Assembly (NCBI RefSeq): GCF_020622345.1
Contig: NZ_JACNMO010000017.1
Location: 61,256-125,255, forward strand
DNA: 64,000 nt
Reading direction: 5' to 3'
From: Roseobacter weihaiensis
GTDB taxonomy: Bacteria > Pseudomonadota > Alphaproteobacteria > Rhodobacterales > Rhodobacteraceae
Numbering within the stretch: position 1 is the stretch's first letter; the number at the start of each line of letters is the position of its first letter. Made by a program: the position numbers and the translations under genes. Of the stretch, positions 8,710 through 17,865 are shown piece after piece. The notes beneath the pieces were generated by a model, which worked only from the letters and a program-made list of their open reading frames with translations, searched no databases and had not been told where the DNA came from.

Positions 8710-10176
8710 ATGAAACGCCTAACGATTCTTCTGGCCGCCACCGTCGCGGCACCTGCACTCGCGCAGGGCATCCCGCAAGCTGAATTGAAGCTGCATCTCG
8801 ATCTCCGTGACTACGCGCCCGAGGGTGCGTACTACCGTGGCTCTTCTGCCGCTTTCGGTGATCTGAATGGCGATGGCGACCGGCGCGACTTCATCCGCCA
8901 CGTGAACTCGACACGGATGCAGGCCTTTGCGTTTAACGGCAAGGCGGTCGAACTCCTGTGGGACTACGAAAGCGGACTGGACCTGCCGGATCCCTCGAAC
9001 CGCTACTTCTACAAATACGTCATCTGGGACATCGACGGGGACGGGCAGGACGAGGTCACCGGCGCCTTTGCCACCGAGGGCGGCATGATGGAGATGCGCG
9101 TCCTCGACGGTGCGACCGGCGCGATCGAGGCAACCGCCCCCCTGAACATCGCCAACCCCGAGAGCGACGACAACAACCGCGCCTTGCGCGTAAAGACGGT
9201 CGTGGCTGACCTCGCGGGCGACGGTTTGCCGTCCGAACTGATCCTGATCGATGAACGCGGGAGCCGTGGTGATGTGCATGCCTTTGCCTCGGATCTGACC
9301 CTGATCTGGGACACCACGGAGGATGACACGGCTATGATACATGCCCATTACCCCTGGCCTTATGACATCGACGGCGATGGCGCGGACGAAGTGCTGACGC
9401 GGTACCTGCATGACGAGACCGGAGCGCGCGTCCAGCGCGTGACACCTGAGGACTGGATCCTGCTCGACAGCTACTTCGACCATCTCGATAAAGCGATGGC
9501 CGCAGACATCCTGGCAGATAACGAGGGCATGGAACTGGCCTTCAGCTATGAAGGTCTGCACGTGGCTGTGCTGGACGGCGAGACCCTGGAGGAAATCTGG
9601 CGCTCCCAGGGCGTGCACAAGGACGCCAAGTTCATCACCATCGGGGAATGGTTTCCGGAGAGCGAGGGCCCTGAGCTTTTGTTGAACTGGGCCATCAGCG
9701 ATGACGGGAGCGAGGCCGTGACACTCTCTGCGGCGGGCGAAGAACTGCACCGCTGGGACGGTGAGATCACGGACGGCCTAACGATGGACTGGGACGGCGA
9801 CCGCACACGTGACGAGGTATTCTCGTCGAAATATGGTCGCCTTTTCGAGATGCCGCCGACCACGCGTATCGAGGTCCGCGACGCATATTATGAAGATGCC
9901 AAGGATCCGCATCACGAGGACATGCGGCTCTACGCCCACGCCCTTGACATGCTGGGTGACTATCGCGAGGAGATTGTGTTTCTCGACGAGAATGAATTGC
10001 TGATATACGGGGCCGCGGGCGATGCGCCCGCTGATCATCCCTCGCCCTTCGACAGTGCTGACTATGCGCTGGCCGTTGCCAATATGCACGGTGATAACCA
10101 CACGGAACGCGGCTATCTGAACTGGCAGACGCTCGATCAGACAGCGAACGCAAGTCAAGATGCCTGCTCCTGCTGA
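8710..10176 (+). CDS. Secreted FG-GAP/beta-propeller-like protein, candidate polysaccharide lyase or binding protein
   Basis: A 488-residue exported protein. A signal peptide is clear (MKRLTILLAATVAAPALAQG, cut after AQA-like ALA-Q). The mature part carries repeated calcium-type loops of the form D-x-D/N-G-D-G-D: DLNGDGD, DIDGDGQDEV, DIDGDGADEV and DWDGDRTRDEV. These are spread along the chain as in FG-GAP/VCBS propellers and in rhamnogalacturonan lyases of family PL11. The N-terminal region has a run of conserved aromatics (RYFYKYVIWD, HYPWPYD) suggestive of a carbohydrate-binding face. It is the only exported catabolic candidate in the operon, so it may act first on the polymer outside the inner membrane. 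A purely binding role is possible. The C-terminus ends in a cysteine pair (DACSC). A good Shine-Dalgarno (GAGGGGAG) precedes the start. Confidence 0.65.
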   Translation: MKRLTILLAATVAAPALAQGIPQAELKLHLDLRDYAPEGAYYRGSSAAFGDLNGDGDRRDFIRHVNSTRMQAFAFNGKAVELLWDYESGLDLPDPSNRYFYKYVIWDIDGDGQDEVTGAFATEGGMMEMRVLDGATGAIEATAPLNIANPESDDNNRALRVKTVVADLAGDGLPSELILIDERGSRGDVHAFASDLTLIWDTTEDDTAMIHAHYPWPYDIDGDGADEVLTRYLHDETGARVQRVTPEDWILLDSYFDHLDKAMAADILADNEGMELAFSYEGLHVAVLDGETLEEIWRSQGVHKDAKFITIGEWFPESEGPELLLNWAISDDGSEAVTLSAAGEELHRWDGEITDGLTMDWDGDRTRDEVFSSKYGRLFEMPPTTRIEVRDAYYEDAKDPHHEDMRLYAHALDMLGDYREEIVFLDENELLIYGAAGDAPADHPSPFDSADYALAVANMHGDNHTERGYLNWQTLDQTANASQDACSC

Positions 10177-10177
10177 G

Positions 10178-11290
10178 ATGACCGTCATCGATCGTATCGA
10201 GACCTGGCGCCTGCCAAAGCTGCTTGTCGTTCGTGTCACCGACAGCGACGGCGCGCAGGGTTGGGGCCAGACCGCTGCCCGCGCAGCCGATGTCACGCAG
10301 GCCGCGCTCCACACCCTCGTGGTGCCCGTTGCGCTGGGCCAACGCGCCGACCCTCTCCATGTGACCGAGGTCGTCTGGAACGCAGAATACAAAATGCGTG
10401 GCACGTTTCTGGCCCGCGCCCTCACCGGTGTCGAAACCGCTCTGTGGGATCTTGCCGGGCGGCGCGCGGGGCAGCCAGTGTGGCGTTTGCTCGGTGGCGA
10501 GGCGCCCCGGGATATCCCGCTCTACATCTCGCGCCGCACCCGCAAGACAACACCCCAAGCCGAGATTGACGGCATCCATGCAGAGATCGCTGCGGGGGGA
10601 TATCGCGGCATCAAGGTCCAGATTGGCGACCGCCTCGGCAGAGGCCCCGAAGGCCCGCCCGGTCGTTCCGAGGCGTTGGTCGACGCCCTGCGCGCCGCCT
10701 TTCCCGACCATCGCCTGTCGGCGGATGCCAACGGGGGGTACGCCGCCATTGAGGCGATCAAGATCGGTCGCCGTATGGAAGCACAGGGCTTTCATCATTT
10801 CGAAGAGCCATGCCCCTTTGACGATCTCGCTGGAACAAAGGCCGTTGCCGACGCCCTGGACCTGACAGTGTCGGGCGGCGAGCAGGACAATGACATGGGC
10901 AAGTTCGAGCGCATGGCCTCGGGCGGCGTCGTCGATATCCTGCAATGTGACCTCGCCTATTGCGGTGGCGCGACCCGGACGCTCGCTGTCGCGCGCCTTG
11001 CGCGGACCCATGGTCTGCCGTTCATGCCCCACAGCCCCACCATGTCGATGCTGCAGGTCTTCGCTTTGCACGTGCTCACGGCCTTACCACCCTCGGGCGA
11101 GATGCATGAATGGCGCGGCGCCAGCGACCGGGAGCCTTGGGCCGAAGAACTTTATGCCCCTCTCCCGGCCGCAAACAACGGGCTTACTCGCGCGGTTGCC
11201 GGTCCAGGCTGGGGGATCACGGTCAATATCGACCGCCTGCGCCGCGCTGAACGCGAGGTGTTCGACCGCCGTTCAAAGGTCAAGGGCTAG
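10178..11290 (+). CDS. Enolase superfamily (mandelate racemase/muconate lactonizing) enzyme
   Basis: A member of the mandelate racemase group of the enolase superfamily, 370 residues from the ATG at 10178. An ATG at 10160 is in frame and would overlap the previous gene by 17 bases. Visible features are the lysine of the second-strand motif (GIKVQIG), the metal ligands in SADANGGY, HFEEPCPF and SGGEQDN, and the histidine in FMPHSPT that usually acts as general base. Such enzymes dehydrate or isomerise sugar acids such as aldonates or uronate lactones. In this operon it probably handles an acid sugar released from the oligosaccharide. The exact substrate cannot be read from sequence. This is the last intact gene of the operon before the IS debris. 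Confidence 0.85.
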   Translation: MTVIDRIETWRLPKLLVVRVTDSDGAQGWGQTAARAADVTQAALHTLVVPVALGQRADPLHVTEVVWNAEYKMRGTFLARALTGVETALWDLAGRRAGQPVWRLLGGEAPRDIPLYISRRTRKTTPQAEIDGIHAEIAAGGYRGIKVQIGDRLGRGPEGPPGRSEALVDALRAAFPDHRLSADANGGYAAIEAIKIGRRMEAQGFHHFEEPCPFDDLAGTKAVADALDLTVSGGEQDNDMGKFERMASGGVVDILQCDLAYCGGATRTLAVARLARTHGLPFMPHSPTMSMLQVFALHVLTALPPSGEMHEWRGASDREPWAEELYAPLPAANNGLTRAVAGPGWGITVNIDRLRRAEREVFDRRSKVKG

Positions 11291-11383
11291 AACCTTGCAA
11301 ACAGGCCCGACAAATGTCTGCTTCTGACAGATGCACATTCGTGCAACGGATGCATTTCATCTCTTGCACTGGCAACGCGTAGG

Positions 11384-12380
<997 letters not shown>

Positions 12381-12534
12381 GTCGGTGTGAGCACAAGCGC
12401 GGAAAATCTCGCCCAGACCGGGGAGACTTTCGGCCAGCACATCAGTTGAAGCCCTCCTGCCGCAAAAGCGGTCGGGGCCTGAAAACCGCATGAAACGGGT
12501 CGTCAGGCGCGCATATGTTGCGTAAAACCATGCC

Positions 12535-13401
12535 ATGACACAGCATCAAACTCTGCCAAGCGCCCCTGAAAGCTCCTATCATTACCGCGTGATCCGCCGC
12601 GCCATCGACCTGATTGACGCCAGCGAAGAGATCGTTTCCCTCGAAGAGATCGCCGCTGAAATGGGGATGAGCCCGGCCCATTTCCAGCGGCTGTTTTCGC
12701 GTTGGGTCGGGGTGTCCCCGAAAAGATACCAGCAATACCTCAAACTCGGGTACGCCAAGTCGCTTTTACACGAGCATTTCACCACATTGGAGGCATCCCA
12801 TGCGGTTGGCCTGTCGGGCAGCGGGCGGTTGCATGATCTCTTTGTGCGCTGGGAAGCCATGAGCCCGGGTGAGTTTGCCCGCAAGGGTGCGGGCCTCAAG
12901 ATTTTCTGGGGCTGGTTTGAAAGCCCCTTCGGACCGGCGCTGGTCATGGGCACGGATAAGGGTATCTGCGGTATCGGCTTTTCCGCCGAAATGGGCGCAG
13001 AGGCCGCCATGGATGACCTGATGTCGCGCTGGCCCAAGGCCACCTATGTCGAAGACCCGGCGATCTTGCGACCTTGGGTTCTGCAAGCCTTTGGCGCAGG
13101 TGATGGAAACCTTGAGACAGCGCCCCTGTTTCTGATCGGGGCCCCGTTCCAGATCAAGGTCTGGGAGGCTTTGTTGTCAATTCCGAGCGGGCAGGTCACC
13201 ACCTATTCAGAGATTGCCGATGCCATTGGGTCCCCAAAAGCTGCGCGCGCAGTGGGAACCGCCGTAGGGCGCAACCCGATCAGCTGGTTGATCCCCTGCC
13301 ACCGGGCCCTGCGCAAGTCGGGAGGGCTTGGGGGGTATCATTGGGGTCTGCCGATGAAACGTGCCATGCTGGCCTATGAGGCGGTGCAGGTGGATCGCTG
13401 A
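12535..13401 (+). CDS. Ada-like AraC-domain / O6-methylguanine-DNA methyltransferase
   Basis: A 288-residue fusion of an AraC-type helix-turn-helix (about 1-105, with EEIAAEMGMSPAHFQRLFSR) and a methylated-DNA-protein cysteine methyltransferase (about 106-288). The suicide cysteine is Cys255 in the PCHR motif (SWLIPCHRALRKSGGLGGYH). It repairs O6-alkylguanine by moving the alkyl group to that cysteine. Compared with Escherichia coli Ada, the N-terminal zinc domain that senses methyl phosphotriesters is absent, so the usual methylation switch for transcription is missing. This shorter arrangement is frequent in alphaproteobacteria. It stands alone, downstream of the IS debris, and its Shine-Dalgarno is weak. 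Confidence 0.92.
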   Translation: MTQHQTLPSAPESSYHYRVIRRAIDLIDASEEIVSLEEIAAEMGMSPAHFQRLFSRWVGVSPKRYQQYLKLGYAKSLLHEHFTTLEASHAVGLSGSGRLHDLFVRWEAMSPGEFARKGAGLKIFWGWFESPFGPALVMGTDKGICGIGFSAEMGAEAAMDDLMSRWPKATYVEDPAILRPWVLQAFGAGDGNLETAPLFLIGAPFQIKVWEALLSIPSGQVTTYSEIADAIGSPKAARAVGTAVGRNPISWLIPCHRALRKSGGLGGYHWGLPMKRAMLAYEAVQVDR

Positions 13402-13530
13402 CAGAGGCATGGGCGGGATGCCGCCGATGTACTTTTACCCTTTCTTTGTGGTCCCAACGGTCCCATATATACAGCCGGATATAACGACGCCCCGCCCGAA
13501 CGGGGCTGCAACCATCGAAGGCAGTAGACT

Positions 13531-14199
13531 ATGACATTTTTCAAAACTCCGGCAATTCTCGCTTTTTCGGGTGTGCTTTTTCTCAGTGCCTGTACCGACC
13601 CCGGACAATTCAATGGCAATTCGAATCTTTCCAAAACCCAGCAAGGCGCTCTGGTCGGTGCCGGTGCCGGCGCGCTGGCTGGCGCGCTTTCGCGCGGCGA
13701 CGGCAACCGGGATCAGGGGGCGTTGATCGGTGCCGTGGTCGGCGGTGCTGTCGGGGCCGGCATCGGCTATAATCTTGATCAGCAAGAGGCGGATCTGCGG
13801 CGCGATATCGGCAATGACAACGTCCGGATCACCAACACCGGCGACAGGTTGATTGTGAGCCTGCCGCAGGATTTGCTCTTTGCCACGGACAGCGCTGCGG
13901 TCCGCCCTGATCTGCAAAATGATCTGTTCACCGTGGCTGGCAGCCTTCAGGAGTACCCGGCATCCACCATTCAGGTTATTGGACATACCGACAGCGATGG
14001 CGATGCAGCCTACAACCAGCAACTGTCCGAGCGTCGCGCCAATTCGGTCGGCGATATTCTGATCAACGCAGGTGTGCCCAGCTCGCGGTTGCAGACCTTT
14101 GGCCGTGGCGAAAGCCAGCCCGTTGCCAGCAACCTGAGCGCGGCTGGCAAAGCGCAGAACCGCCGGGTTGAAATCGTCATCCTGCCCAATAGCGCCTGA
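13531..14199 (+). CDS. OmpA-family lipoprotein, YiaD-like
   Basis: An outer-membrane lipoprotein of 222 residues. The lipobox is LSAC, with Cys21 as the lipidation site. Next comes a glycine-rich glycine-zipper region (about 45-85, GALVGAGAGALAGAL and GAVVGGAVGAGIGYN) that may insert in or associate with the membrane. The C-terminal ~110 residues are an OmpA domain that binds peptidoglycan, with VIGHTDSDGDAAYNQQLSERR and FGRGESQPVASN. The role is probably envelope anchoring. It is a single-gene unit and a good rho-independent terminator follows directly. Confidence 0.92.
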   Translation: MTFFKTPAILAFSGVLFLSACTDPGQFNGNSNLSKTQQGALVGAGAGALAGALSRGDGNRDQGALIGAVVGGAVGAGIGYNLDQQEADLRRDIGNDNVRITNTGDRLIVSLPQDLLFATDSAAVRPDLQNDLFTVAGSLQEYPASTIQVIGHTDSDGDAAYNQQLSERRANSVGDILINAGVPSSRLQTFGRGESQPVASNLSAAGKAQNRRVEIVILPNSA

Positions 14200-14221
14200 C
14201 ACCGCCCTCATTTAATGCCCT

Positions 14222-14256
14222 GAGGCTCTGCAGATTTGCGGGGCCTCTTGTTTTTT
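14222..14256 (+). terminator. Rho-independent terminator after the OmpA lipoprotein gene
   Basis: A 7-bp stem (GAGGCTC at 14222-14228 with GGGCCTC at 14241-14247, one G-T wobble) with a 12-base loop is followed by a T-rich run (TTGTTTTTT). It lies 23 bases after the lipoprotein stop and before the FMN reductase gene. Confidence 0.75.
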
Positions 14257-14306
14257 GTCTGCCGTGCAACAAGTACTGCGCTGACTTGAATTGGAAGGTG
14301 TACTCT

Positions 14307-14849
14307 ATGTCACAACATCAGTTACTTGGGCTGTCCGGTGCATTGCGCGGTGGCTCAACCAACGCATCGCTTCTGCGTGAGGCGGCCCGGTTTTTTGGGC
14401 CCTGCGATTTCATCGAGGGTGATCTTAATCTGCCGCTTTACGATGGGGATGCCGAGGCGGAAAGCGGTATTCCGGATGCCGTGCAAAAGCTCGCCGATCA
14501 GATCGCGGCAGCAGATGCTGTTGTGATCTCGACACCGGAGTATAATAAAGGCCCTTCCGGTGTGTTGAAAAACGCGCTCGACTGGGTGTCGCGGACCAAG
14601 GGAAGCCCCTGGAGTGGCAAACCTGTGGCAGTGATGTCCGCTGCTGCCGGGCGTGCCGGGGGCGAGCGCGCTCAGATGATCTTGCGCGGTTTCATGGTGC
14701 CGTTCCGGCCCCGCATCCTGCAAGGCCCGGAAATGCATCTGGCCGACAGCAGCAACGCATTTGACGACAATGGACATATCACGTCCGAACTTTACATCAG
14801 CACCCTGACAGAGTTGATGGACAACCTGCGCCGCGAGATTAACCGCTAA
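14307..14849 (+). CDS. NADPH-dependent FMN reductase family protein
   Basis: A 180-residue flavodoxin-like reductase. The N-terminal GLSGALRGGSTNASLL is the FMN phosphate loop, and STPEYNKGPSGVLKNALDWV is the family signature that contacts the isoalloxazine ring. Homologues include chromate and quinone reductases such as ChrR, which pass two electrons from NAD(P)H and protect against oxidative stress. The ATG at 14307 is preferred because GGAAGG lies eight bases upstream; an in-frame TTG at 14286 has no such support. The stop codon overlaps the convergent stop of the VOC-like gene. Confidence 0.92.
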   Translation: MSQHQLLGLSGALRGGSTNASLLREAARFFGPCDFIEGDLNLPLYDGDAEAESGIPDAVQKLADQIAAADAVVISTPEYNKGPSGVLKNALDWVSRTKGSPWSGKPVAVMSAAAGRAGGERAQMILRGFMVPFRPRILQGPEMHLADSSNAFDDNGHITSELYISTLTELMDNLRREINR

Positions 14850-15145
14850 CGCTGGAGAACGGAGATCTCGATCAGGTTCTGATCTGGGTTTCTGATGTAA
14901 AGCGATGTGAGCGGCCCCGTCGCGCCAAGGTGGGGAAGACCGGTTTCTATGTCGACCTGGTGAATGGCCGGATATTTCAGCCGATCCTTGATCGACGCAT
15001 CGGTCAGAAAGCACAGATCGGCAGTGCCTGTCGTCGGATGCGCGGCTCTGCGGGCAAATTCACGACCCGCCTGTGAGATATTGCTGACTGTCAGGACAAT
15101 ATGGTCAAGCGCCCGAACGCGGCACTGGATTTCTGGCTGCAGCAT
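14846..15145 (-). pseudogene. VOC/glyoxalase-family protein with an internal deletion
   Basis: The open frame (about 99 residues from the ATG at 15145; a longer start at 15187 is possible) carries VOC-family sequence at both ends. The N-terminal RALDHIVLTVSNIS strand has its metal histidine, and the end ITS/LTSLYIRNPDQNLIEIS has the metal glutamate. Between them the chain jumps from NIS straight to QAGREFARRAAHPTTGTADL. Normal family members have about 30-40 more residues there (the FYRDVLGM helix and following strand). The gene therefore looks internally deleted while staying in frame. It may be a recent pseudogene or a dead-end short protein. It is convergent with the FMN reductase. Confidence 0.6.
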
Positions 15146-15225
15146 ATGTGCCTTCCTTGAGACGTCGATGCGCCACGGAGGATGCAACGCTGTCCCTCAA
15201 GGTCGGGGGCCGGGTGCGGGAGAAT

Positions 15226-16257
15226 TCAGAATGATGCGGCGACATCGAAGCTATCGGGAATGTTGTTTAAATCCTCCAACAGTAAATCTGCCATCACCAG
15301 CGCGATTTTCGGAGCCATTCCAAAACCGATCTTGAACCCGCCGTTTGCGATGAAATGCCCCGGTCGTTCGGGCCATTTCCCCAACATCGGCGCACGGCTG
15401 CGGGCGCGGGGCCGAATGCCTGCCCAGCGGTCGATCACCGGGGCCTGCGCCAGCACCGGGACAGCCGCCCGCGCCTTTGTGATGACGTCATCGAGCTGCC
15501 CGTCGGTGGTATCGGGCGCGGCATAGTTGTTTTCCGACGTCGACCCGATCGCAACAGTGCCGTCCTGATGCGGGATGATATGCACGCCATCCACAAAGAG
15601 CTGGGGCGCTCCGCCGGCATCATGGCGCAGAAGCGCCGCCTGACCTTTGACCCCTGTCCCCATGGCGCGGCTCCGCCCCGCGCTCAGCGCAGCCAGCCCG
15701 GTGATCCCGGTGGCCCACAGCACCTTTCCGCGATCGGGCGCTTCCTGTTCGACCGTGACACCGTGGCGCGCGAGAGCTGTCGCCAGGGCACCAACAGCCT
15801 GCCTAGGGTGCAAAAGCGCGCTCAAGCTATCATGGATCAGCCATCCGGTGGGGCTTTGGGGGCTCCAGTCCGTCTTGTCCTGAGGCACGATTTCCCAGAC
15901 CGCGCGACCTTGCCAAAGCGTCTTTGCGGTATCGGCGCGCTGATGGGCGCGCGCGAGCGCGGCCGCGTTTGGAATTGGCTGCAACCGCCCGCTGCGCAGG
16001 TAACCGGGGGATCGCCCGCTGATCTCAGCGACACCGCGCCAGAAGGTCTCTGCCATCAACAGGCTGTCGAGTTGAAATGCCTTCTTTGCATTCCAGTTTT
16101 CAGGGACATGGGGGGCGAGGGCGCCCACAAGGCCACCGCTGCTGCCAGCGCCGGGGCCAGACGGATCGATGAGGGTGACGGCAGCCCCGCGCCGGACGCA
16201 TTCCCATGCGATCGACAGCCCGAAAATACCGGCGCCGCGGACTGTGATATCGACCAT
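15226..16257 (-). CDS. FAD-dependent oxidoreductase, MnmC C-terminal-domain type
   Basis: A DadA/glycine-oxidase-type flavoenzyme of 343 residues from the ATG at 16257. The FAD-binding motif is VRGAGIFGLSIAWECVRRGA, followed by GAGSSGGLVGALAPHVPENW, a stretch typical of the oxidase half of MnmC. The C-terminal part has the GIRPRARSRAPMLGKWP and NGGFKIGFGMAP motifs. Known MnmC fuses this oxidase (removes carboxymethyl from cmnm5U34 of tRNA) with a methyltransferase. Here the methyltransferase gene lies next to it on the opposite strand, 64 bases away. This supports a split MnmC. An independent amino-acid oxidase role is the alternative. Confidence 0.8.
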   Translation of the reverse strand: MVDITVRGAGIFGLSIAWECVRRGAAVTLIDPSGPGAGSSGGLVGALAPHVPENWNAKKAFQLDSLLMAETFWRGVAEISGRSPGYLRSGRLQPIPNAAALARAHQRADTAKTLWQGRAVWEIVPQDKTDWSPQSPTGWLIHDSLSALLHPRQAVGALATALARHGVTVEQEAPDRGKVLWATGITGLAALSAGRSRAMGTGVKGQAALLRHDAGGAPQLFVDGVHIIPHQDGTVAIGSTSENNYAAPDTTDGQLDDVITKARAAVPVLAQAPVIDRWAGIRPRARSRAPMLGKWPERPGHFIANGGFKIGFGMAPKIALVMADLLLEDLNNIPDSFDVAASF

Positions 16258-16321
16258 TGCCAAAGATTGCCTTCTGCCGCACTGTCCCGCCATATTGAGC
16301 GTTTCTCGACAAGGCGCAAGC

Positions 16322-16999
16322 GTGCAGGATCAAACGGCAGATGTGGTGTGGCGACCCGGCAATGTGCCGGTCTCGACGCAATTCGATGACCCCTATTTCA
16401 GCCTCGAAAATGGTCTGGCCGAGACCCGCCATGTCTTTTTGCAGGGAAATGATCTGCCGGGCCGGTTCCGTGACGGGTTTCATATCGCCGAGCTGGGGTT
16501 CGGGACCGGGCTGAGTTTTCTGACGACTTTGCAGGCTTGGCAGGCCCGGAACTGCGCGGGAACCTTGTCTTTCACCAGTTTCGAAGCCTACCCGATGGCG
16601 CGTGCCGACATGGCCAAAGCGCTGTCGGCTTTTGACAGTTTTGGGCCCCTGGCCTCTGCGCTTCTGACGAAGTGGCAGGCCGAAGGGGGGCAATTCGAAA
16701 TTATGCCAGGTGTGATCTTGAATGTCGTGGTGGGGGATGCTCAAGAGACTTTAGCGGCTTGGACAGAAAAGGCCGATGCTTGGTATCTGGACGGGTTTTC
16801 GCCAGCCAAAAACCCCGCGCTCTGGACCGAGAGCCTGATGCGGGATGTGGCAAAGCATACTGTGCTGGGCGGAACCTTTGCGACCTATACGGCGGCGGGC
16901 TTCGTACGACGTAGTCTGGCTCAGGCCGGGTTCCACGTCGAGCGGGTGGTGGGGTTTGGGCGCAAACGGCACATGACCCGCGGCACACTATCAGCATGA
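16322..16999 (+). CDS. mnmD: tRNA (5-methylaminomethyl-2-thiouridine) methyltransferase MnmD
   Basis: A 225-residue SAM methyltransferase of the MnmD/DUF752 family, starting at GTG (VQDQTADVVWRPGNVPVS). The SAM site is IAELGFGTGLSFLTTLQA. The family motif WYLDGFSPAKNPALWTE is present, followed by GGTFATYTAAGFVRRSLAQA and FGRKRHMTRG. It adds the methyl group that completes mnm5(s2)U34 in tRNA anticodons, which supports accurate decoding. In many gammaproteobacteria this domain is the N-terminal half of MnmC; here it is a separate gene, divergent from the FAD half. Its end overlaps the transporter gene by four bases. Confidence 0.88.
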   Translation: MQDQTADVVWRPGNVPVSTQFDDPYFSLENGLAETRHVFLQGNDLPGRFRDGFHIAELGFGTGLSFLTTLQAWQARNCAGTLSFTSFEAYPMARADMAKALSAFDSFGPLASALLTKWQAEGGQFEIMPGVILNVVVGDAQETLAAWTEKADAWYLDGFSPAKNPALWTESLMRDVAKHTVLGGTFATYTAAGFVRRSLAQAGFHVERVVGFGRKRHMTRGTLSA

Positions 17000-17865
17000 C
17001 ACAGCCTAATGACCTGCGACTTGGCGTGAGCCTGATGCTGATGGCCACAGTTGTGTTTGCAATGCAGGACGGTATTTCGCGCCATCTCGCCGATGCCTAC
17101 AACGTCTACATGGTCGTGATGATCCGCTATTGGTTCTTTGCGGCCTTTGTCATGGCCGTTGCACGGCGCAACGCGGGGGGCATCCGGGCGGTCGCAAAAA
17201 CCGATCAACCCTTTGTGCAGATTTTTCGCGGGCTCTTACTGGCGGTAGAGGTCTGCGTGATGATCGTGGGGTTTACTCTCTTGGGGTTGGTTGAAAGCCA
17301 CGCTGTCTTTGCCTGCTATCCGTTGATTGTCGCGGCGCTGTCCGGCCCTTTGCTTGGTGAAAAGGTCGGCTGGCGGCGATGGGTGGCGATTGTGATCGGG
17401 TTTTTGGGCGTCGTCATCATCCTTGAGCCGGGCTACGGTGTGTTTGATCCGGTCTCGATGGTACCGCTGGCGGCCGCGACGATGTTTGCGCTCTATGCGC
17501 TGATGACCCGCTACGCGGGTCGGCGCGACGACACCGCGACCAGCTTTTTCTGGACCGGGACCGTGGGGGCTGTTGCGCTGACGATGGTCGGTGTCTGGTT
17601 CTGGGAGCCTATGTCGGCTCCCGACTGGGGTTGGATGGCGCTTTTATGCGTCACCGGGGCTTTGGGCCATTGGCTGTTGATCCGTTGCTATGAGGTGGCC
17701 GAAGCAAGCGCTGTGCAGCCGTTTGCCTATTTTCAACTGGTTTTTGGCGCGAGCCTTGGCATTCTTGTCTTCGGCGAAACTCTCAGGCCCAATGTGGCCA
17801 TGGGTGTTGTCATCATCGTCAGTGCGGGGTTATTCACCCTGTGGCGCGAACGTCAGAAGACTTGA
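16996..17865 (+). CDS. EamA/DMT-family inner-membrane transporter
   Basis: A 289-residue drug/metabolite-superfamily carrier with about ten predicted membrane segments in two EamA repeats. The second half of each repeat shows the usual pattern, for example VAALSGPLLGEKVGWRRW and FQLVFGASLGILVFGETL, where the glutamate-glycine turn is a family hallmark. Members export amino acids, nucleosides or other small metabolites; the substrate is unknown. Translation is coupled to mnmD by an ATGA overlap. The 3' end overlaps the convergent lytic transglycosylase gene by 36 bases. Confidence 0.9.
   Translation: MTQPNDLRLGVSLMLMATVVFAMQDGISRHLADAYNVYMVVMIRYWFFAAFVMAVARRNAGGIRAVAKTDQPFVQIFRGLLLAVEVCVMIVGFTLLGLVESHAVFACYPLIVAALSGPLLGEKVGWRRWVAIVIGFLGVVIILEPGYGVFDPVSMVPLAAATMFALYALMTRYAGRRDDTATSFFWTGTVGAVALTMVGVWFWEPMSAPDWGWMALLCVTGALGHWLLIRCYEVAEASAVQPFAYFQLVFGASLGILVFGETLRPNVAMGVVIIVSAGLFTLWRERQKT

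Noticed and set aside
13482..13507. GC-rich hairpin (GCCCCG / CGGGGC) before the OmpA lipoprotein gene, considered as a terminator
   Set aside because: No T-run follows on either strand close to the stem, so it was not called.
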